A DNA stretch of 64,000 nucleotides. It comes from Bacteroidota bacterium. GTDB taxonomy: Bacteria; Bacteroidota; Bacteroidia; Bacteroidales; DTGW01. The stretch lies in NCBI GenBank assembly GCA_029572965.1, contig JAKPQD010000024.1, forward strand, positions 38,176 to 102,175, read 5' to 3'. Position 1 is the first letter of the stretch. Each line of letters begins with the position of its first letter. The position numbers and the translations under genes were made by a program. This document shows, in pieces, positions 16,453 to 25,243 of this stretch. The notes beneath the pieces are model-generated. The model worked only from the letters and a program-made list of their open reading frames with translations, made no database searches and had not been told where the DNA came from.

Positions 16453-17094
16453 TTGAGGACAATTATTAAATTTTTTGTTATCGCAGTGTTGGTTTTCATT
16501 TTCCCAAAAGGTGTTCAGGCCTCGGGATTTGAAGGAAAAATCACCATGGTGAAACAGTCGTATTACGACACTACTTACTTTACTTATTATGTTTCTAATG
16601 ACCGCATCAGGATAGAAGAGTATAACAAATCGAAGGAGCTACAACAGGTGTATCTTGTAAACATTAACAAAGAGGAGGTTTTTGTTATCAATCCACAAAA
16701 AAAGATATACACCAAGCTTAATAAAGTTCCGGCCAATAAAAACAGTGAACATTTTCAGGTAAAGAAAACCCACAACTCTAAGAATATTAAAGGTGTTCAA
16801 TGTTATCAATGGCGCGTGAAAAACAAAGAATGTAACACCGAAATCAGCTATTGGGTTGCTAAACAAAATTTTGATTTCTTTGAAAAGATGGTCCAAGTCC
16901 TTAACAAGACTGATAAAAGCTGGGAATATTTTAATAAAATACCCAATACACAAGGCTTTTTTCCAATGCTTTATGAAGAGCGGACTTTGCTTCGTGACGA
17001 AAAGAACAAAACGGCGGTGTTGAATATTGAAAAGAAAAAAGTAGATTCCATGAAGTTTGTGATACCTAATGATTATCAATATTTTACCATATAA
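16453..17094 (+). CDS. secreted protein of unknown function (DUF4412-like)
   Basis: No ATG begins this gene. A TTG at 16453, preceded by the purine-rich AAGAAGGAAAAC, gives a clean signal peptide (FFVIAVLVFIF, cleavage about VQA) and 213 residues; an upstream GTG at 16417 is possible. The mature part is a beta-rich periplasmic protein with the pattern GKITMVKQSYYDTTYFTYYVSNDRIRIEEY and later YLVNINKEEVFVINPQKKIYTKL, which resembles DUF4412-type proteins that may bind small ligands or lipids. Two cysteines (CYQWRVKNKEC) may form a disulfide. It stands alone with its own terminator. Function unknown. Confidence 0.7.
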   Translation: MRTIIKFFVIAVLVFIFPKGVQASGFEGKITMVKQSYYDTTYFTYYVSNDRIRIEEYNKSKELQQVYLVNINKEEVFVINPQKKIYTKLNKVPANKNSEHFQVKKTHNSKNIKGVQCYQWRVKNKECNTEISYWVAKQNFDFFEKMVQVLNKTDKSWEYFNKIPNTQGFFPMLYEERTLLRDEKNKTAVLNIEKKKVDSMKFVIPNDYQYFTI

Positions 17095-17129
17095 CTTATA
17101 GGCTGAAATTTTCCCCAAAATTTGGTCAG

Positions 17130-17163
17130 GCCGGTGAAAGGAAACTCACCGGCTTTTCTTTTT
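17130..17163 (+). terminator. rho-independent terminator after the DUF4412-like gene
   Basis: GCCGGTGA and TCACCGGC form a perfect 8-bp GC-rich stem with an 8-nt loop, followed by a long T-rich run ending at the convergent ldcA stop. Confidence 0.85.
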
Positions 17164-18072
17164 TTATCGTCCAGTCATTGTCAGACTGCATTTAGCCCCA
17201 ATATCAAGCTTTACCTTGTGTCCCAAAACCAAAGGCTTGTTGACTTGTCCATGGCCGGCCGGGAACCCATAGCAAACAGGAATACAGAGGTCTTCGACAT
17301 GTTCGGCAATGATTTCGTAAGCATTTTTACCAAAAGGAATCTGGTTGTCGTGCATATCAGTCATGTCGCCAACAATGATGCCCCTAAGTTTACTTAGCAT
17401 TTTGCTGCTTTTCAGGTTCATCATCATCCGGTCAATGTGGTAAAGGTATTCGTCCACATCTTCGATGAACAGGATGCAATCTGAGGTTTGGAGGTCGTAA
17501 GGTGTGCCGCGCAGACTATATAAAACAGAAAGGTTGCCGCCTACAAGCTTTCCCTGAGCACGACCCTGGAAGTTCAGCGGATGGGCATTGAAATGATATT
17601 CTGTTTTTTTGCCTTTTAAGATAGAAATGACCTCTTCGTTAAGGATATTTGAGGTCTCAAAGTCAGGGTTCTTATACAGCATTGGCGAATGGAGCGATGC
17701 AATGTTCATGTTGCTTAAAATAGAATGAAGAACGGTAACATCACTATATCCAATAATCCATTTAGGATTTGTAGAGAGTTTTGAAAAATTAACCTGCTGA
17801 ATTGTTCTTATAGTACCGTATCCACCTCTTGCACAAAATATAGCCTTAACTTTATCGTCATTTATAAAATGTTGCAAATCGTCAGCCCTTTCTTTGTCTG
17901 TACCTGCCAATTGGTTGTTGGCATTGAACACTGCTTTGCCTACTTCTACATTGAACCCTGCTTCTTTTAGAAGATTAACGGAGCTTTCAATTTGACCGGG
18001 TGTGACAAAGCGCGCAGTGGCTACAATAGCAATTGTGTCTCCTTGTTTAAGATATGGTGGAATGTTAGCCAT
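17164..18072 (-). CDS. ldcA: LD-carboxypeptidase (muramoyltetrapeptide carboxypeptidase)
   Basis: A 302-residue S66-family serine peptidase. It removes the terminal D-alanine from cytoplasmic muramoyl tetrapeptides in murein recycling. The family marks are IVATARFVTPGQ, FCARGGYGTIRTIQ, and the nucleophile serine in IIGYSDVTVLHS. The catalytic glutamate lies in LFIEDVDEYLYHIDRMM and the histidine in GFPAGHGQVNKPLVLG. The Ser-Glu-His triad is therefore complete. No signal peptide is present, as expected for a cytoplasmic enzyme. It diverges from metG; a TATTTTTG box lies upstream at 18091-18098. Confidence 0.93.
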   Translation of the reverse strand: MANIPPYLKQGDTIAIVATARFVTPGQIESSVNLLKEAGFNVEVGKAVFNANNQLAGTDKERADDLQHFINDDKVKAIFCARGGYGTIRTIQQVNFSKLSTNPKWIIGYSDVTVLHSILSNMNIASLHSPMLYKNPDFETSNILNEEVISILKGKKTEYHFNAHPLNFQGRAQGKLVGGNLSVLYSLRGTPYDLQTSDCILFIEDVDEYLYHIDRMMMNLKSSKMLSKLRGIIVGDMTDMHDNQIPFGKNAYEIIAEHVEDLCIPVCYGFPAGHGQVNKPLVLGHKVKLDIGAKCSLTMTGR

Positions 18073-18090
18073 GTTGCTTTATTATTTTCA

Positions 18091-18122
18091 CAAAAATAAT
18101 CAGTATTTCTTTGCTAATTCAA
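18091..18122 (-). promoter_or_regulatory. ldcA promoter (TTG-N21-TATTTTTG)
   Basis: On the minus strand an exact -7 box TATTTTTG (18091-18098) has a TTG 21 bp upstream (18120-18122). Confidence 0.45.
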
Positions 18123-18142
18123 TAACTGTAGCTTTAGTTTTT

Positions 18143-18150
18143 TATCTTTG
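18143..18150 (+). promoter_or_regulatory. -7 promoter box (TATCTTTG) for metG
   Basis: An exact TAnnTTTG, 67 bp upstream of the metG ATG. No -33 element at standard spacing was found. Confidence 0.45.
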
Positions 18151-18217
18151 CTGTCTTAAAAATTATTCCAGAAAAGTTTGATTTTAAGATATATCTGTTA
18201 GAAAATTATTTTTTACC

Positions 18218-20254
18218 ATGCAAAAAGAATTTAAGCGTTATACTGTTACAGCAGCTTTGCCTTATGCCAATGGCCCGGTACACCTTGGGCACCTTGCAGG
18301 AGTTTATGTCCCTGCCGATATTTATGTGCGTTACCTTAGGTTAAGGAACCGTGATGTCATATTTGTCTGCGGAAGTGACGAGCATGGAGTCCCAATTACC
18401 ATTAAAGCCAAGCAGGAAGGGGTAACTCCTCAAGATATTGTTGATAAATACCACAACATTATTAAAGAGTCATTTGAAAAGTTTGGAATTTCATTTGATG
18501 TGTATTCTCGCACCAGTGCCCCAATTCATTACGAAACTGCCTCGGATTTTTTCAAAACTTTATATGAAAAAGGCGAATTTGTTGAAAAAGAATCTGAACA
18601 ATATTTTGATGAAGCGGCAAACCAGTTTCTTGCTGACAGATATATCACCGGAACCTGCCCACGATGTGGAAATGAAGGCGCTTATGGCGACCAATGCGAG
18701 AAATGTGGTTCATCACTTAGCCCCACTGAACTGATAAACCCTGTATCTAAGCTTAGTGGAGGTAAACCGGTATTGCGAAAGACTTCTCACTGGTATCTTC
18801 CACTCGACAAGCATGAGCAATGGCTACGTCAATGGATATTAGAAGAGCATAAAGAATGGAAAACCAACGTTTATGGTCAGTGTAAATCATGGCTTGATTC
18901 AGGACTCCAGCCTCGTGCGGTTAGCCGTGATTTAGATTGGGGAATACCTGTTCCTGTTGATGGGGCTAAGGGCAAAGTATTGTATGTATGGTTTGATGCA
19001 CCTATTGGCTATATATCTGCTACACGTTCAATAAGACCTGACTGGGAAAAGTATTGGAAAGATAAAGATACGCGGTTGATACATTTTATTGGGAAAGATA
19101 ATATTGTGTTCCATTGTATAGTTTTTCCAGCCATGCTTAAAGCGCATGGCGATTATGTATTGCCCGAAAATGTCCCGGCTAACGAATTCTTAAACCTCGA
19201 AAGCGACAAAATATCAACATCTCGCAATTGGGCCGTTTGGTTACATGAGTATTTGGTTGATTTTCCTTGCAAAGAGGATGTGTTGCGTTACGTTTTGACA
19301 GCCAATGCGCCAGAAACAAAGGATAATGACTTTACCTGGAAAGACTTCCAAACCCGCAATAATAGCGAATTGGTTGGTATCCTTGGAAACTTTGTAAACC
19401 GTGCTATGGTGCTTACTCATAAATATTATGAAGGAAAGCTCCCTCAGATTGGACAACTTAATGATCAGGAAAAGGAAATCATTGAAAATATAGCTTCTAT
19501 AAAGAGCCTGATTGAGGAAAACCTTGAGCAGTTTAAGTTTCGTGAAGCGTTGAAAGAATTTATGAACCTTGCCCGTATTGGCAATAAATACCTTGCAGAT
19601 ACTGAGCCTTGGTCGCTTATCAAAACAAACCCGGAAAAAGTAAAAGATATTTTGAACTTATCATTACAGATAGCAGCCAATATTGCTATTCTGGGCGAGC
19701 CTTTTGTTCCGTTTACTTCTTTAAAGCTCCGCAATATGCTTGGTATAAAAAAATGGTCATGGGATGATGCCGGAAAAACCGATATTCTTCCAACAGGGCA
19801 TCAGTTAAACAAGCCAGAATTGCTTTATGCCAAGATTGAGGATGATGTTATTGAAGCCCAGTTAAAACGTTTGGCAAATATAAAAGCTGCAAATGCTGTG
19901 GCCACTGCTCTTGTTACTCCTCAAAAACCAAATATCAATTATGACAGTTTTTCTGCTATGGACATTCGCACAGGCGTTATTCTTGAAGCTGAGATTGTTC
20001 CAAAGACAAAAAAATTGCTCAAACTGACCATTGATACCGGAATAGATAAACGTACTGTTGTTTCGGGTATTGCAGAATACTATACTCCTGAACAATGCAT
20101 TGGTCAGCAGGTTTGCATTTTGGTTAATCTCGAACCTCGTGAGTTGAAGGGTATTACTTCAAACGGGATGATTTTGATGGCTTCAGATGCTAACGGGAAG
20201 CTGGTTTTTGTTTCTCCGACAGAGAAAGTTAAGCCGGGTTCTGAAGTGAAGTAG
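18218..20254 (+). CDS. metG: methionyl-tRNA synthetase
   Basis: MetG charges tRNA(Met), feeding both initiation and elongation. The 678-residue protein has the class I HIGH-type motif in [11 protein letters not shown] near residue 20. A four-cysteine zinc knuckle ([18 protein letters not shown]) follows. The KMSKS-equivalent loop is [10 protein letters not shown], a known variant. An anticodon-binding helical domain and a C-terminal EMAP-II-like tRNA-binding domain (about 575-678; [15 protein letters not shown]...[15 protein letters not shown]) complete it. Length is typical of the dimeric, tRNA-binding-domain-fused form. pdxA follows 48 bp later on the same strand. Confidence 0.97.
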   Translation: MQKEFKRYTVTAALPYANGPVHLGHLAGVYVPADIYVRYLRLRNRDVIFVCGSDEHGVPITIKAKQEGVTPQDIVDKYHNIIKESFEKFGISFDVYSRTSAPIHYETASDFFKTLYEKGEFVEKESEQYFDEAANQFLADRYITGTCPRCGNEGAYGDQCEKCGSSLSPTELINPVSKLSGGKPVLRKTSHWYLPLDKHEQWLRQWILEEHKEWKTNVYGQCKSWLDSGLQPRAVSRDLDWGIPVPVDGAKGKVLYVWFDAPIGYISATRSIRPDWEKYWKDKDTRLIHFIGKDNIVFHCIVFPAMLKAHGDYVLPENVPANEFLNLESDKISTSRNWAVWLHEYLVDFPCKEDVLRYVLTANAPETKDNDFTWKDFQTRNNSELVGILGNFVNRAMVLTHKYYEGKLPQIGQLNDQEKEIIENIASIKSLIEENLEQFKFREALKEFMNLARIGNKYLADTEPWSLIKTNPEKVKDILNLSLQIAANIAILGEPFVPFTSLKLRNMLGIKKWSWDDAGKTDILPTGHQLNKPELLYAKIEDDVIEAQLKRLANIKAANAVATALVTPQKPNINYDSFSAMDIRTGVILEAEIVPKTKKLLKLTIDTGIDKRTVVSGIAEYYTPEQCIGQQVCILVNLEPRELKGITSNGMILMASDANGKLVFVSPTEKVKPGSEVK

Positions 20255-20302
20255 TTTTTTTATCTTATTATTGTATCAGTTTTAGCTAAAAATATTTCAA
20301 AA

Positions 20303-21367
20303 ATGAAAAAAGTAAGATTGGGAATTACGCATGGCGATGTGAACGGTGTTGGTTACGAATTAATTATAAATACCTTTACTGACGCTCGAATGCTCGAAGT
20401 GTGTACTCCTATTATATATGGTTCGGCAAAGGTAGCAGCATACTATCGCAAAACCCTTAATAACAACAATGTTATAATCAACTCGGTACGTACTATTGAA
20501 GAAATAAATAATAAAAAATTGAACCTCATCAATTGCGTTGACGAAAATATTAAGGTTGAGATAGGAAAGGAGTCGCAAGCTGCTGGTGAAGCCGCTTTTC
20601 AGGCATTGGAAGCTGCTGTGAAAGATTTCAAGGCTGGTAAAATTGACGCTTTGGTAACTTGTCCTATCAATAAATTCAGCATCCAGTCTGAAGCATTTAA
20701 CTTTCATGGGCATACAGACTACCTGCAAGACCGGTTTTCGACCGAAGAGGTGTTGATGTTTATGGTAAGTGGTAATTTGCGCGTTGGGCTTGTAACAGAA
20801 CATGTTCCCCTTTCAAAAGTATCAGCATTGGTAACGAAAGAAAAAATTATCAGCAAACTAAAACTCATGCAAAGTTCTTTGATTAAAGATTTTTGCATTA
20901 CTAATCCCAAAATAGCTGTTCTTAGTCTCAATCCTCATGCCGGAGATAAGGGCGTAATTGGGAAAGAAGATGACACAGTGCTGATTCCTGCTATTGAAGC
21001 GGCCAAAGAACAAGGTATTTTTGCCCTTGGCCCATTTGCTGCTGACGGTTTCTTTGGTAGTGCGAATTATAAAAAATTTGATGCAGTACTTGCTATGTAC
21101 CATGACCAGGGGCTTATCCCTTTCAAAACCATTGCAGCAGGGGAGGGCGTTAATTATTCTGCCGGATTGCCAATAGTAAGGACATCACCGGCTCATGGAA
21201 CAGCTTTTGATATTGCTGGTAAGGGCATTGCCGATTTTAGTTCGTTTCGTAATGCTGTTTATATGGCCTGTGATATTTTTAAAAATAGATCTGAATATAT
21301 CCAACTGTCTTCCAATCCCTTGAAACCTTTGTCGGCCCAAGTAAACCTTGATGTTGATGCGGAATAA
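20303..21367 (+). CDS. pdxA: 4-hydroxythreonine-4-phosphate dehydrogenase PdxA
   Basis: PdxA oxidises 4-phosphohydroxy-L-threonine in the DXP-dependent pyridoxal phosphate pathway and works with PdxJ. At 354 residues it matches the family: GITHGDVNGVGYELI at the start, LVTCPINKFSIQ, the metal-binding histidine in FHGHTDYLQDRF, LSLNPHAGDKG, and AMYHDQGLIPFKT. The G-rich VNYSAGLPIVRTSPAHGTAFDIAGKG closes the active site. Its neighbours metG upstream and galM downstream are metabolically unrelated; co-transcription with metG is plausible from the 48-bp gap. Confidence 0.95.
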   Translation: MKKVRLGITHGDVNGVGYELIINTFTDARMLEVCTPIIYGSAKVAAYYRKTLNNNNVIINSVRTIEEINNKKLNLINCVDENIKVEIGKESQAAGEAAFQALEAAVKDFKAGKIDALVTCPINKFSIQSEAFNFHGHTDYLQDRFSTEEVLMFMVSGNLRVGLVTEHVPLSKVSALVTKEKIISKLKLMQSSLIKDFCITNPKIAVLSLNPHAGDKGVIGKEDDTVLIPAIEAAKEQGIFALGPFAADGFFGSANYKKFDAVLAMYHDQGLIPFKTIAAGEGVNYSAGLPIVRTSPAHGTAFDIAGKGIADFSSFRNAVYMACDIFKNRSEYIQLSSNPLKPLSAQVNLDVDAE

Positions 21368-21410
21368 AATAAATGTTATATTTACGCTTAAATTTTTAAA
21401 TATATCTGCA

Positions 21411-22556
21411 ATGAAACACTTTTTGGGATTAATTACTATTGCTGCTGTTGCTCTTACAGCATGCAACCAGGCTTCAAAAACCGATGATGGTTTTTTGGCC
21501 GTTGATACTTTAGCTCAGCAAAAAAACTTCCAGGCTGAAATTGATGGTAAAAAGACTGACCTTTTTACGCTGAAAAATGACAGTGGAATGGTAGTGAAAA
21601 TTACTAATTACGGAGCTCGCATTGTTTCTGTTTTGGTAAAAGACAAAAATGGTAAATATGACGATGTAAACCTTGGCTATGCCAGTATTGCAGAGTATCA
21701 AAAGGATGGCATGTTCCTTGGGGCTGCTATTGGCCGCTACGGGAACCGCATTGGTAAAGCTACATTTAAGTTAGATGGCAAAGAGTACAAACTTGCTGCA
21801 AACGATCATGGCAATACTCTTCATGGTGGTGTAAAAGGCTTTGACAAAGTAGTATGGGATGCTGTTCAAAATGGTGATACCCTTAACCTGAGCTATACTT
21901 CGCCTGATATGGAAGAAGGCTTTCCTGGCACTTTGAATGTTAAACTTCAGTACATCCTGACAAACAATAACGAGATAGTTATGAACTATGAAGCTGTAAC
22001 AGACAAAAATACTGTTGTAAACCTTACTAACCATGCTTATTACAACCTTAGTGGCGAAGGAAATGGTGATATTTTAGGCAACTTGCTCCAAGTTAATGCA
22101 GCACAGACTACAGAAGTTGATACTTTACTTATTCCTACTGGTAAATTGGCCGACGTTGCTGGTACTCCATTTGATTTCAATACACCAACTGCTATTGGAG
22201 CAAGGATTGGAGAAGATAACCAACAACTCAAATGTGGAGGCGGATATGACCATAACTGGGTGTTGACTAAGAAAGAAGGAGAATTGTCATTGGCATTACG
22301 TTTGACAGATACTATTTCAGGACGTTGTCTTGAGATTTTCACTACTGAGCCTGCCATCCAAATTTATGTTGGTAACTTTATGAATGGCACAGTGAAAGGA
22401 AAAACCGGGAAACCTCTTAATTATAGAAGTGCTATAGCTATGGAACCTCAGCATTTCCCTGACTCTCCAAACAAACCAAACTTCCCAAGCACAGTGCTCA
22501 AACCTGGCCAAACATACAAACAAACCAGTATTGTTAAATTTTCTGTGGTAAAATAA
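21411..22556 (+). CDS. galM: aldose 1-epimerase (galactose mutarotase), lipoprotein
   Basis: GalM interconverts alpha and beta anomers of galactose and glucose ahead of galactokinase. From the ATG at 21411 it has 381 residues and starts with a lipoprotein signal peptide (LGLITIAAVALTAC, lipobox cysteine), so it should be membrane-anchored in the periplasm or outer membrane. Upstream in-frame ATGs from 21348 overlap pdxA and would destroy the signal, so they are rejected. The core shows GNRIGKATFKLDGKEYKLAAND, HGNTLHGGVKGFDKVVWD, the catalytic histidine in NLTNHAYYNLSG and the glutamate in FTTEPAIQIYVGN. It is followed by galK after 95 bp. Confidence 0.94.
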   Translation: MKHFLGLITIAAVALTACNQASKTDDGFLAVDTLAQQKNFQAEIDGKKTDLFTLKNDSGMVVKITNYGARIVSVLVKDKNGKYDDVNLGYASIAEYQKDGMFLGAAIGRYGNRIGKATFKLDGKEYKLAANDHGNTLHGGVKGFDKVVWDAVQNGDTLNLSYTSPDMEEGFPGTLNVKLQYILTNNNEIVMNYEAVTDKNTVVNLTNHAYYNLSGEGNGDILGNLLQVNAAQTTEVDTLLIPTGKLADVAGTPFDFNTPTAIGARIGEDNQQLKCGGGYDHNWVLTKKEGELSLALRLTDTISGRCLEIFTTEPAIQIYVGNFMNGTVKGKTGKPLNYRSAIAMEPQHFPDSPNKPNFPSTVLKPGQTYKQTSIVKFSVVK

Positions 22557-22651
22557 GCTTTTATATAACTAACCTAATCTAAAATTAAAGCTGTAATTGT
22601 TGCGTAGTCAGTTTGAATACCAATGGTTACAGCTTTTTTAAATTTAAAAGA

Positions 22652-23800
22652 ATGAATACAAACGAATTGGTAAAGAAATTTGAGTCGTTGTACAATCAAA
22701 AACCAGTTATTGCAAGGGCTCCGGGGCGGGTAAACCTTATCGGCGAACATACCGATTATAACGAAGGTTTTGTCTTACCTGCCGCTGTTGACAAAGAGAT
22801 TGTGTTTGCTATCCAAAAAAATGAAACCTCTAAAGTGCAGGTCTTTTCTATGGATATGAACCAAAGTGCAACCTTTGATGTCAATGAGCTCAAAGCTCAG
22901 GCAGGGTGGGTAAACTACATTATTGGCGTTTTTGCTGAGGTGAAGAAAAAAGGTGTTGCTGTAAATGGCTTGAATATTGTTTTTGCCGGAGATGTTCCTC
23001 TTGGAGCAGGTATGTCATCTTCAGCAGCGCTGGAGTGTGCTTTGGCTACCGGGCTAAATTACATTTTTGGAGGTCCGTTGTCGAAAATTGACTTGGCGCT
23101 TGCGGCTCAGGCAGCCGAGCATAACTATGCCGGAGTTAAATGTGGCTTAATGGACCAATATGCCAGCATCTTTGGTATGCCTGACCATGTGATTAAGCTT
23201 GATTGTCGCACCAACAAGCATGAGTATTTCAATTTTGATTTCTCTGATTTTGCCCTTGTGCTTTGCGATACAAATGTAAAACACTCTCTGGCTTCATCTG
23301 AGTACAATACACGTCGCGGACAATGTGAAGCGGGCGTAAAAGCTATTCAGGTACATCATCCAAATGTAAAAAGCCTTCGTGATGTTACTCTTCAAATGCT
23401 TGATGAAGTGAAAGGCTCATTAGATGCTGTTGCTTACGCTCGTTGTTCTTATGTTGTTGAAGAAAATATCAGGGTCGAAAAAGCTTGCGAGGCGTTGAAA
23501 AAGAATGATTTTGCAGCTTTTGGCCAGTTTATGTATCAATCACACGAAGGCTTGCAGCATAAATACGAGGTTAGCTGCAAAGAGCTTGACTTTTTAGTAG
23601 ATTGCACAAGAGATAACGCTGATGTCCTTGGTTCACGTATGATGGGTGGCGGATTTGGCGGTTGTACCATCAACTTAATCAAGCGTACTGCGGTAGATAA
23701 GTTTGTCAGCGAGATAGCTCCACGCTATAAGAAAGAAACAGGGCTGGATATGAAAGCTTATATTGTTAAAATTGGCGCTGGTGCCAGAATTGGTGAATGA
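22652..23800 (+). CDS. galK: galactokinase
   Basis: GalK phosphorylates alpha-D-galactose at C1, the entry step of the Leloir pathway. The ATG at 22652 gives 382 residues; an upstream TTG at 22613 is not needed. The GHMP-kinase motifs are complete: the galactose-binding PGRVNLIGEHTDYNEGFVLP, motif 2 PLGAGMSSSAALECALA, the catalytic-base region CGLMDQYASIFG and motif 3 MMGGGFGGCTINLI. Together with galM it forms a small galactose-uptake and use unit. No galT, galE or transporter is adjacent; the sugar porter at 47.8 kb belongs to the xylose operon. Confidence 0.96.
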   Translation: MNTNELVKKFESLYNQKPVIARAPGRVNLIGEHTDYNEGFVLPAAVDKEIVFAIQKNETSKVQVFSMDMNQSATFDVNELKAQAGWVNYIIGVFAEVKKKGVAVNGLNIVFAGDVPLGAGMSSSAALECALATGLNYIFGGPLSKIDLALAAQAAEHNYAGVKCGLMDQYASIFGMPDHVIKLDCRTNKHEYFNFDFSDFALVLCDTNVKHSLASSEYNTRRGQCEAGVKAIQVHHPNVKSLRDVTLQMLDEVKGSLDAVAYARCSYVVEENIRVEKACEALKKNDFAAFGQFMYQSHEGLQHKYEVSCKELDFLVDCTRDNADVLGSRMMGGGFGGCTINLIKRTAVDKFVSEIAPRYKKETGLDMKAYIVKIGAGARIGE

Positions 23801-23882
23801 ATTCTAAGGTTTGTTAAACGTCAGTTCAACTTAGGAAGAAAGCTTACGTATTTTATATTTACTGGCATTAACTAAATATTCC

Positions 23883-23908
23883 TTCCTTTTGCCTTGAAGC
23901 AAAAGGAA
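23883..23908. repeat. hairpin TTCCTTTTGC/GCAAAAGGAA
   Basis: A perfect 10-bp stem with loop CTTGAA, 82 bp past galK. The segment GCCTTGAA (23891-23898) can pair instead with TTCAAGGC (23915-23922), so two mutually exclusive structures are possible. It may serve as the galK terminator. Confidence 0.6.
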
Positions 23909-23921
23909 CAAAAATTCAAGG

Positions 23922-24038
23922 CTTGCCGTAAATTGGCTAAAAAAAGCTTTATCGACGGCTCCGGGCAACAACTCGCTTTGCTCAAACAGTTGCCCTCGCT
24001 TCGCCGATAAAGCTTTTTTCTTGATGCCATTTACGTCA
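23922..24038. repeat. long nested imperfect palindrome
   Basis: The arms AAAAAAGCTTTATCG (23940-23954) and CGATAAAGCTTTTTT (24005-24019) are perfectly complementary over 15 bp. Inside them GGGCAAC (23963-23969) pairs with GTTGCCC (23989-23995). Outside them CGTAAAT-GGC and GCCATTTACG extend the symmetry with small interruptions. The unpaired centre reads AACTCGCTTTGCTCAAACA. Confidence 0.75.
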
Positions 24039-24208
24039 GGCCATTAGCAGATAATTCCTCATGAAACAGGCGAAGCGTCAAAAGAAAAATTCCTTTTCAT
24101 CGCCTTTTTGTTCGATTTCGGCCGAGAAGCCTAATGCTCATATTGTTTGCATATTGCAACATTCTCAGGCTTCGAGGGTGAAAGAGTTAAGGCGATAAGA
24201 GTTTTTGA

Positions 24209-24234
24209 GCAACTTTTTTCGATAAAAAAGTTGC
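24209..24234. terminator. perfect 26-bp palindrome, possible ppx-side or bidirectional terminator
   Basis: GCAACTTTTTT-CGAT-AAAAAAGTTGC: an 11-bp perfect stem with a 4-nt loop, 62 bp past the ppx stop on the minus strand. The A/T runs lie inside the stem, so intrinsic termination is possible in either direction but not certain. Confidence 0.45.
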
Positions 24235-24295
24235 ATAGAGACATAGTATTTATTGCTAAGTCAATATTTTTAAGTAATAATTTACAATGTTATTA

Positions 24296-25237
24296 TTATA
24301 TAGAATTCAGGTTATTAAAGAAATCCCAGGCAACCCCTTCTTTTAATGAAAAAGGAGAAATGGATATTGCCTGGGATTTTGTTTTTTCAACAATATAGTT
24401 GATGAAAATCCCGGCAGGCACTATCATTTCTGCCCTGAATGGTTCTAATCCCGGCAATGATAGCCTTTCTGATAAAGTCGATTTTTGTAGTAGCTGTTGA
24501 ACTTGGTAAAATTGCGATACATCAATCGTTATGGCTTTGTTAGTATAGTTGTTAGAAGGTAGAGTTCCTAAATTGTTTGCTTTTGTGATATTTATGAAAG
24601 ATTCAAATGCACCTTCAGCTCCAGCAAGGTGTTTTACCTCAAGCTTTTTTAATATTTTGCTGAAAGATTGCATGGTCTCATCAAAGTAGCTGTTTAATTG
24701 ATCTATCTCAGAGTTTTTTATAGGGTCTGAAAATTGGAAACGTTCAATTAACCTGGCCATTCCAAGAGGATAACTTTCTTTCCATATTATTTTATGGCTG
24801 TTTGCTATAATAAGTTCATTACTTCCTCCGCCAATATCAACAATTAGGAAGTTGTCATCTTTAATATCCAATGTTTGACGTACTCCCAGATATATCAGTT
24901 CAGCTTCTCTTTCTCCAGAAATAACTTCAATGTCAATACCTGTTTGTTTATTAATTTTATCAATTATTTCAGAGGCATTTTTAGCTGTTCTAAAAGCAGA
25001 GGTAGCTATAGCAATTATTTTTTCAACACTATACTTGTCAATTGTAGTTTTATGAAGCTTTATGGCGTTTAAAGCTCTTTCTGCAGCGTCTTCGGTAATT
25101 TGATTTTTATGAATGCCTCCTTTACCAATTTTTACAGCTATTTTATTGTTTTCAATTGTTTGAAGGGTCATATTTTGCCATTGAGCAATGAGTAAATTGA
25201 AGGTATTGGTACCAAGGTCGAGTACTGCAATATTCAT
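24296..25237 (-). CDS. Ppx/GppA family phosphatase (exopolyphosphatase-like)
   Basis: A 313-residue member of the Ppx/GppA family of the ASKHA superfamily, which hydrolyses polyphosphate or pppGpp. Phosphate loop 1 is VLDLGTNTFNLLIA at the N-terminus, and phosphate loop 2 is LIVDIGGGSNELII. The segment SGEREAELIYLGVRQ is also typical. The length is the short, two-domain form common in Bacteroidota, without the C-terminal HD-like domain of E. coli Ppx. The choice between polyphosphatase and pppGpp phosphatase cannot be made from sequence. It lies 6 bp downstream of the Nramp gene and is likely co-transcribed with it. Confidence 0.88.
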   Translation of the reverse strand: MNIAVLDLGTNTFNLLIAQWQNMTLQTIENNKIAVKIGKGGIHKNQITEDAAERALNAIKLHKTTIDKYSVEKIIAIATSAFRTAKNASEIIDKINKQTGIDIEVISGEREAELIYLGVRQTLDIKDDNFLIVDIGGGSNELIIANSHKIIWKESYPLGMARLIERFQFSDPIKNSEIDQLNSYFDETMQSFSKILKKLEVKHLAGAEGAFESFINITKANNLGTLPSNNYTNKAITIDVSQFYQVQQLLQKSTLSERLSLPGLEPFRAEMIVPAGIFINYIVEKTKSQAISISPFSLKEGVAWDFFNNLNSI

Positions 25238-25243
25238 ATTCTT

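Larger units (their letters stand above)
23801..24295. other. gene-free segment rich in palindromes between convergent galK and ppx
   Basis: About 500 bp with no credible coding frame. It holds a hairpin at 23883-23908, a long nested palindrome at about 23922-24038, an inverted repeat GAAGCCT/AGGCTTC at about 24126-24172 and a perfect 26-bp palindrome at 24209-24234. Because both flanking genes point into it, no promoter is required here. Confidence 0.7.

Noticed and set aside
21348..21410. Upstream ATGs extending GalM into pdxA
   Set aside because: They would bury the lipoprotein signal peptide behind 21 residues.
24147..24398. 83-codon open frame on the plus strand
   Set aside because: It crosses the palindromic spacer and continues antisense into the Ppx/GppA gene, with no protein-like pattern.
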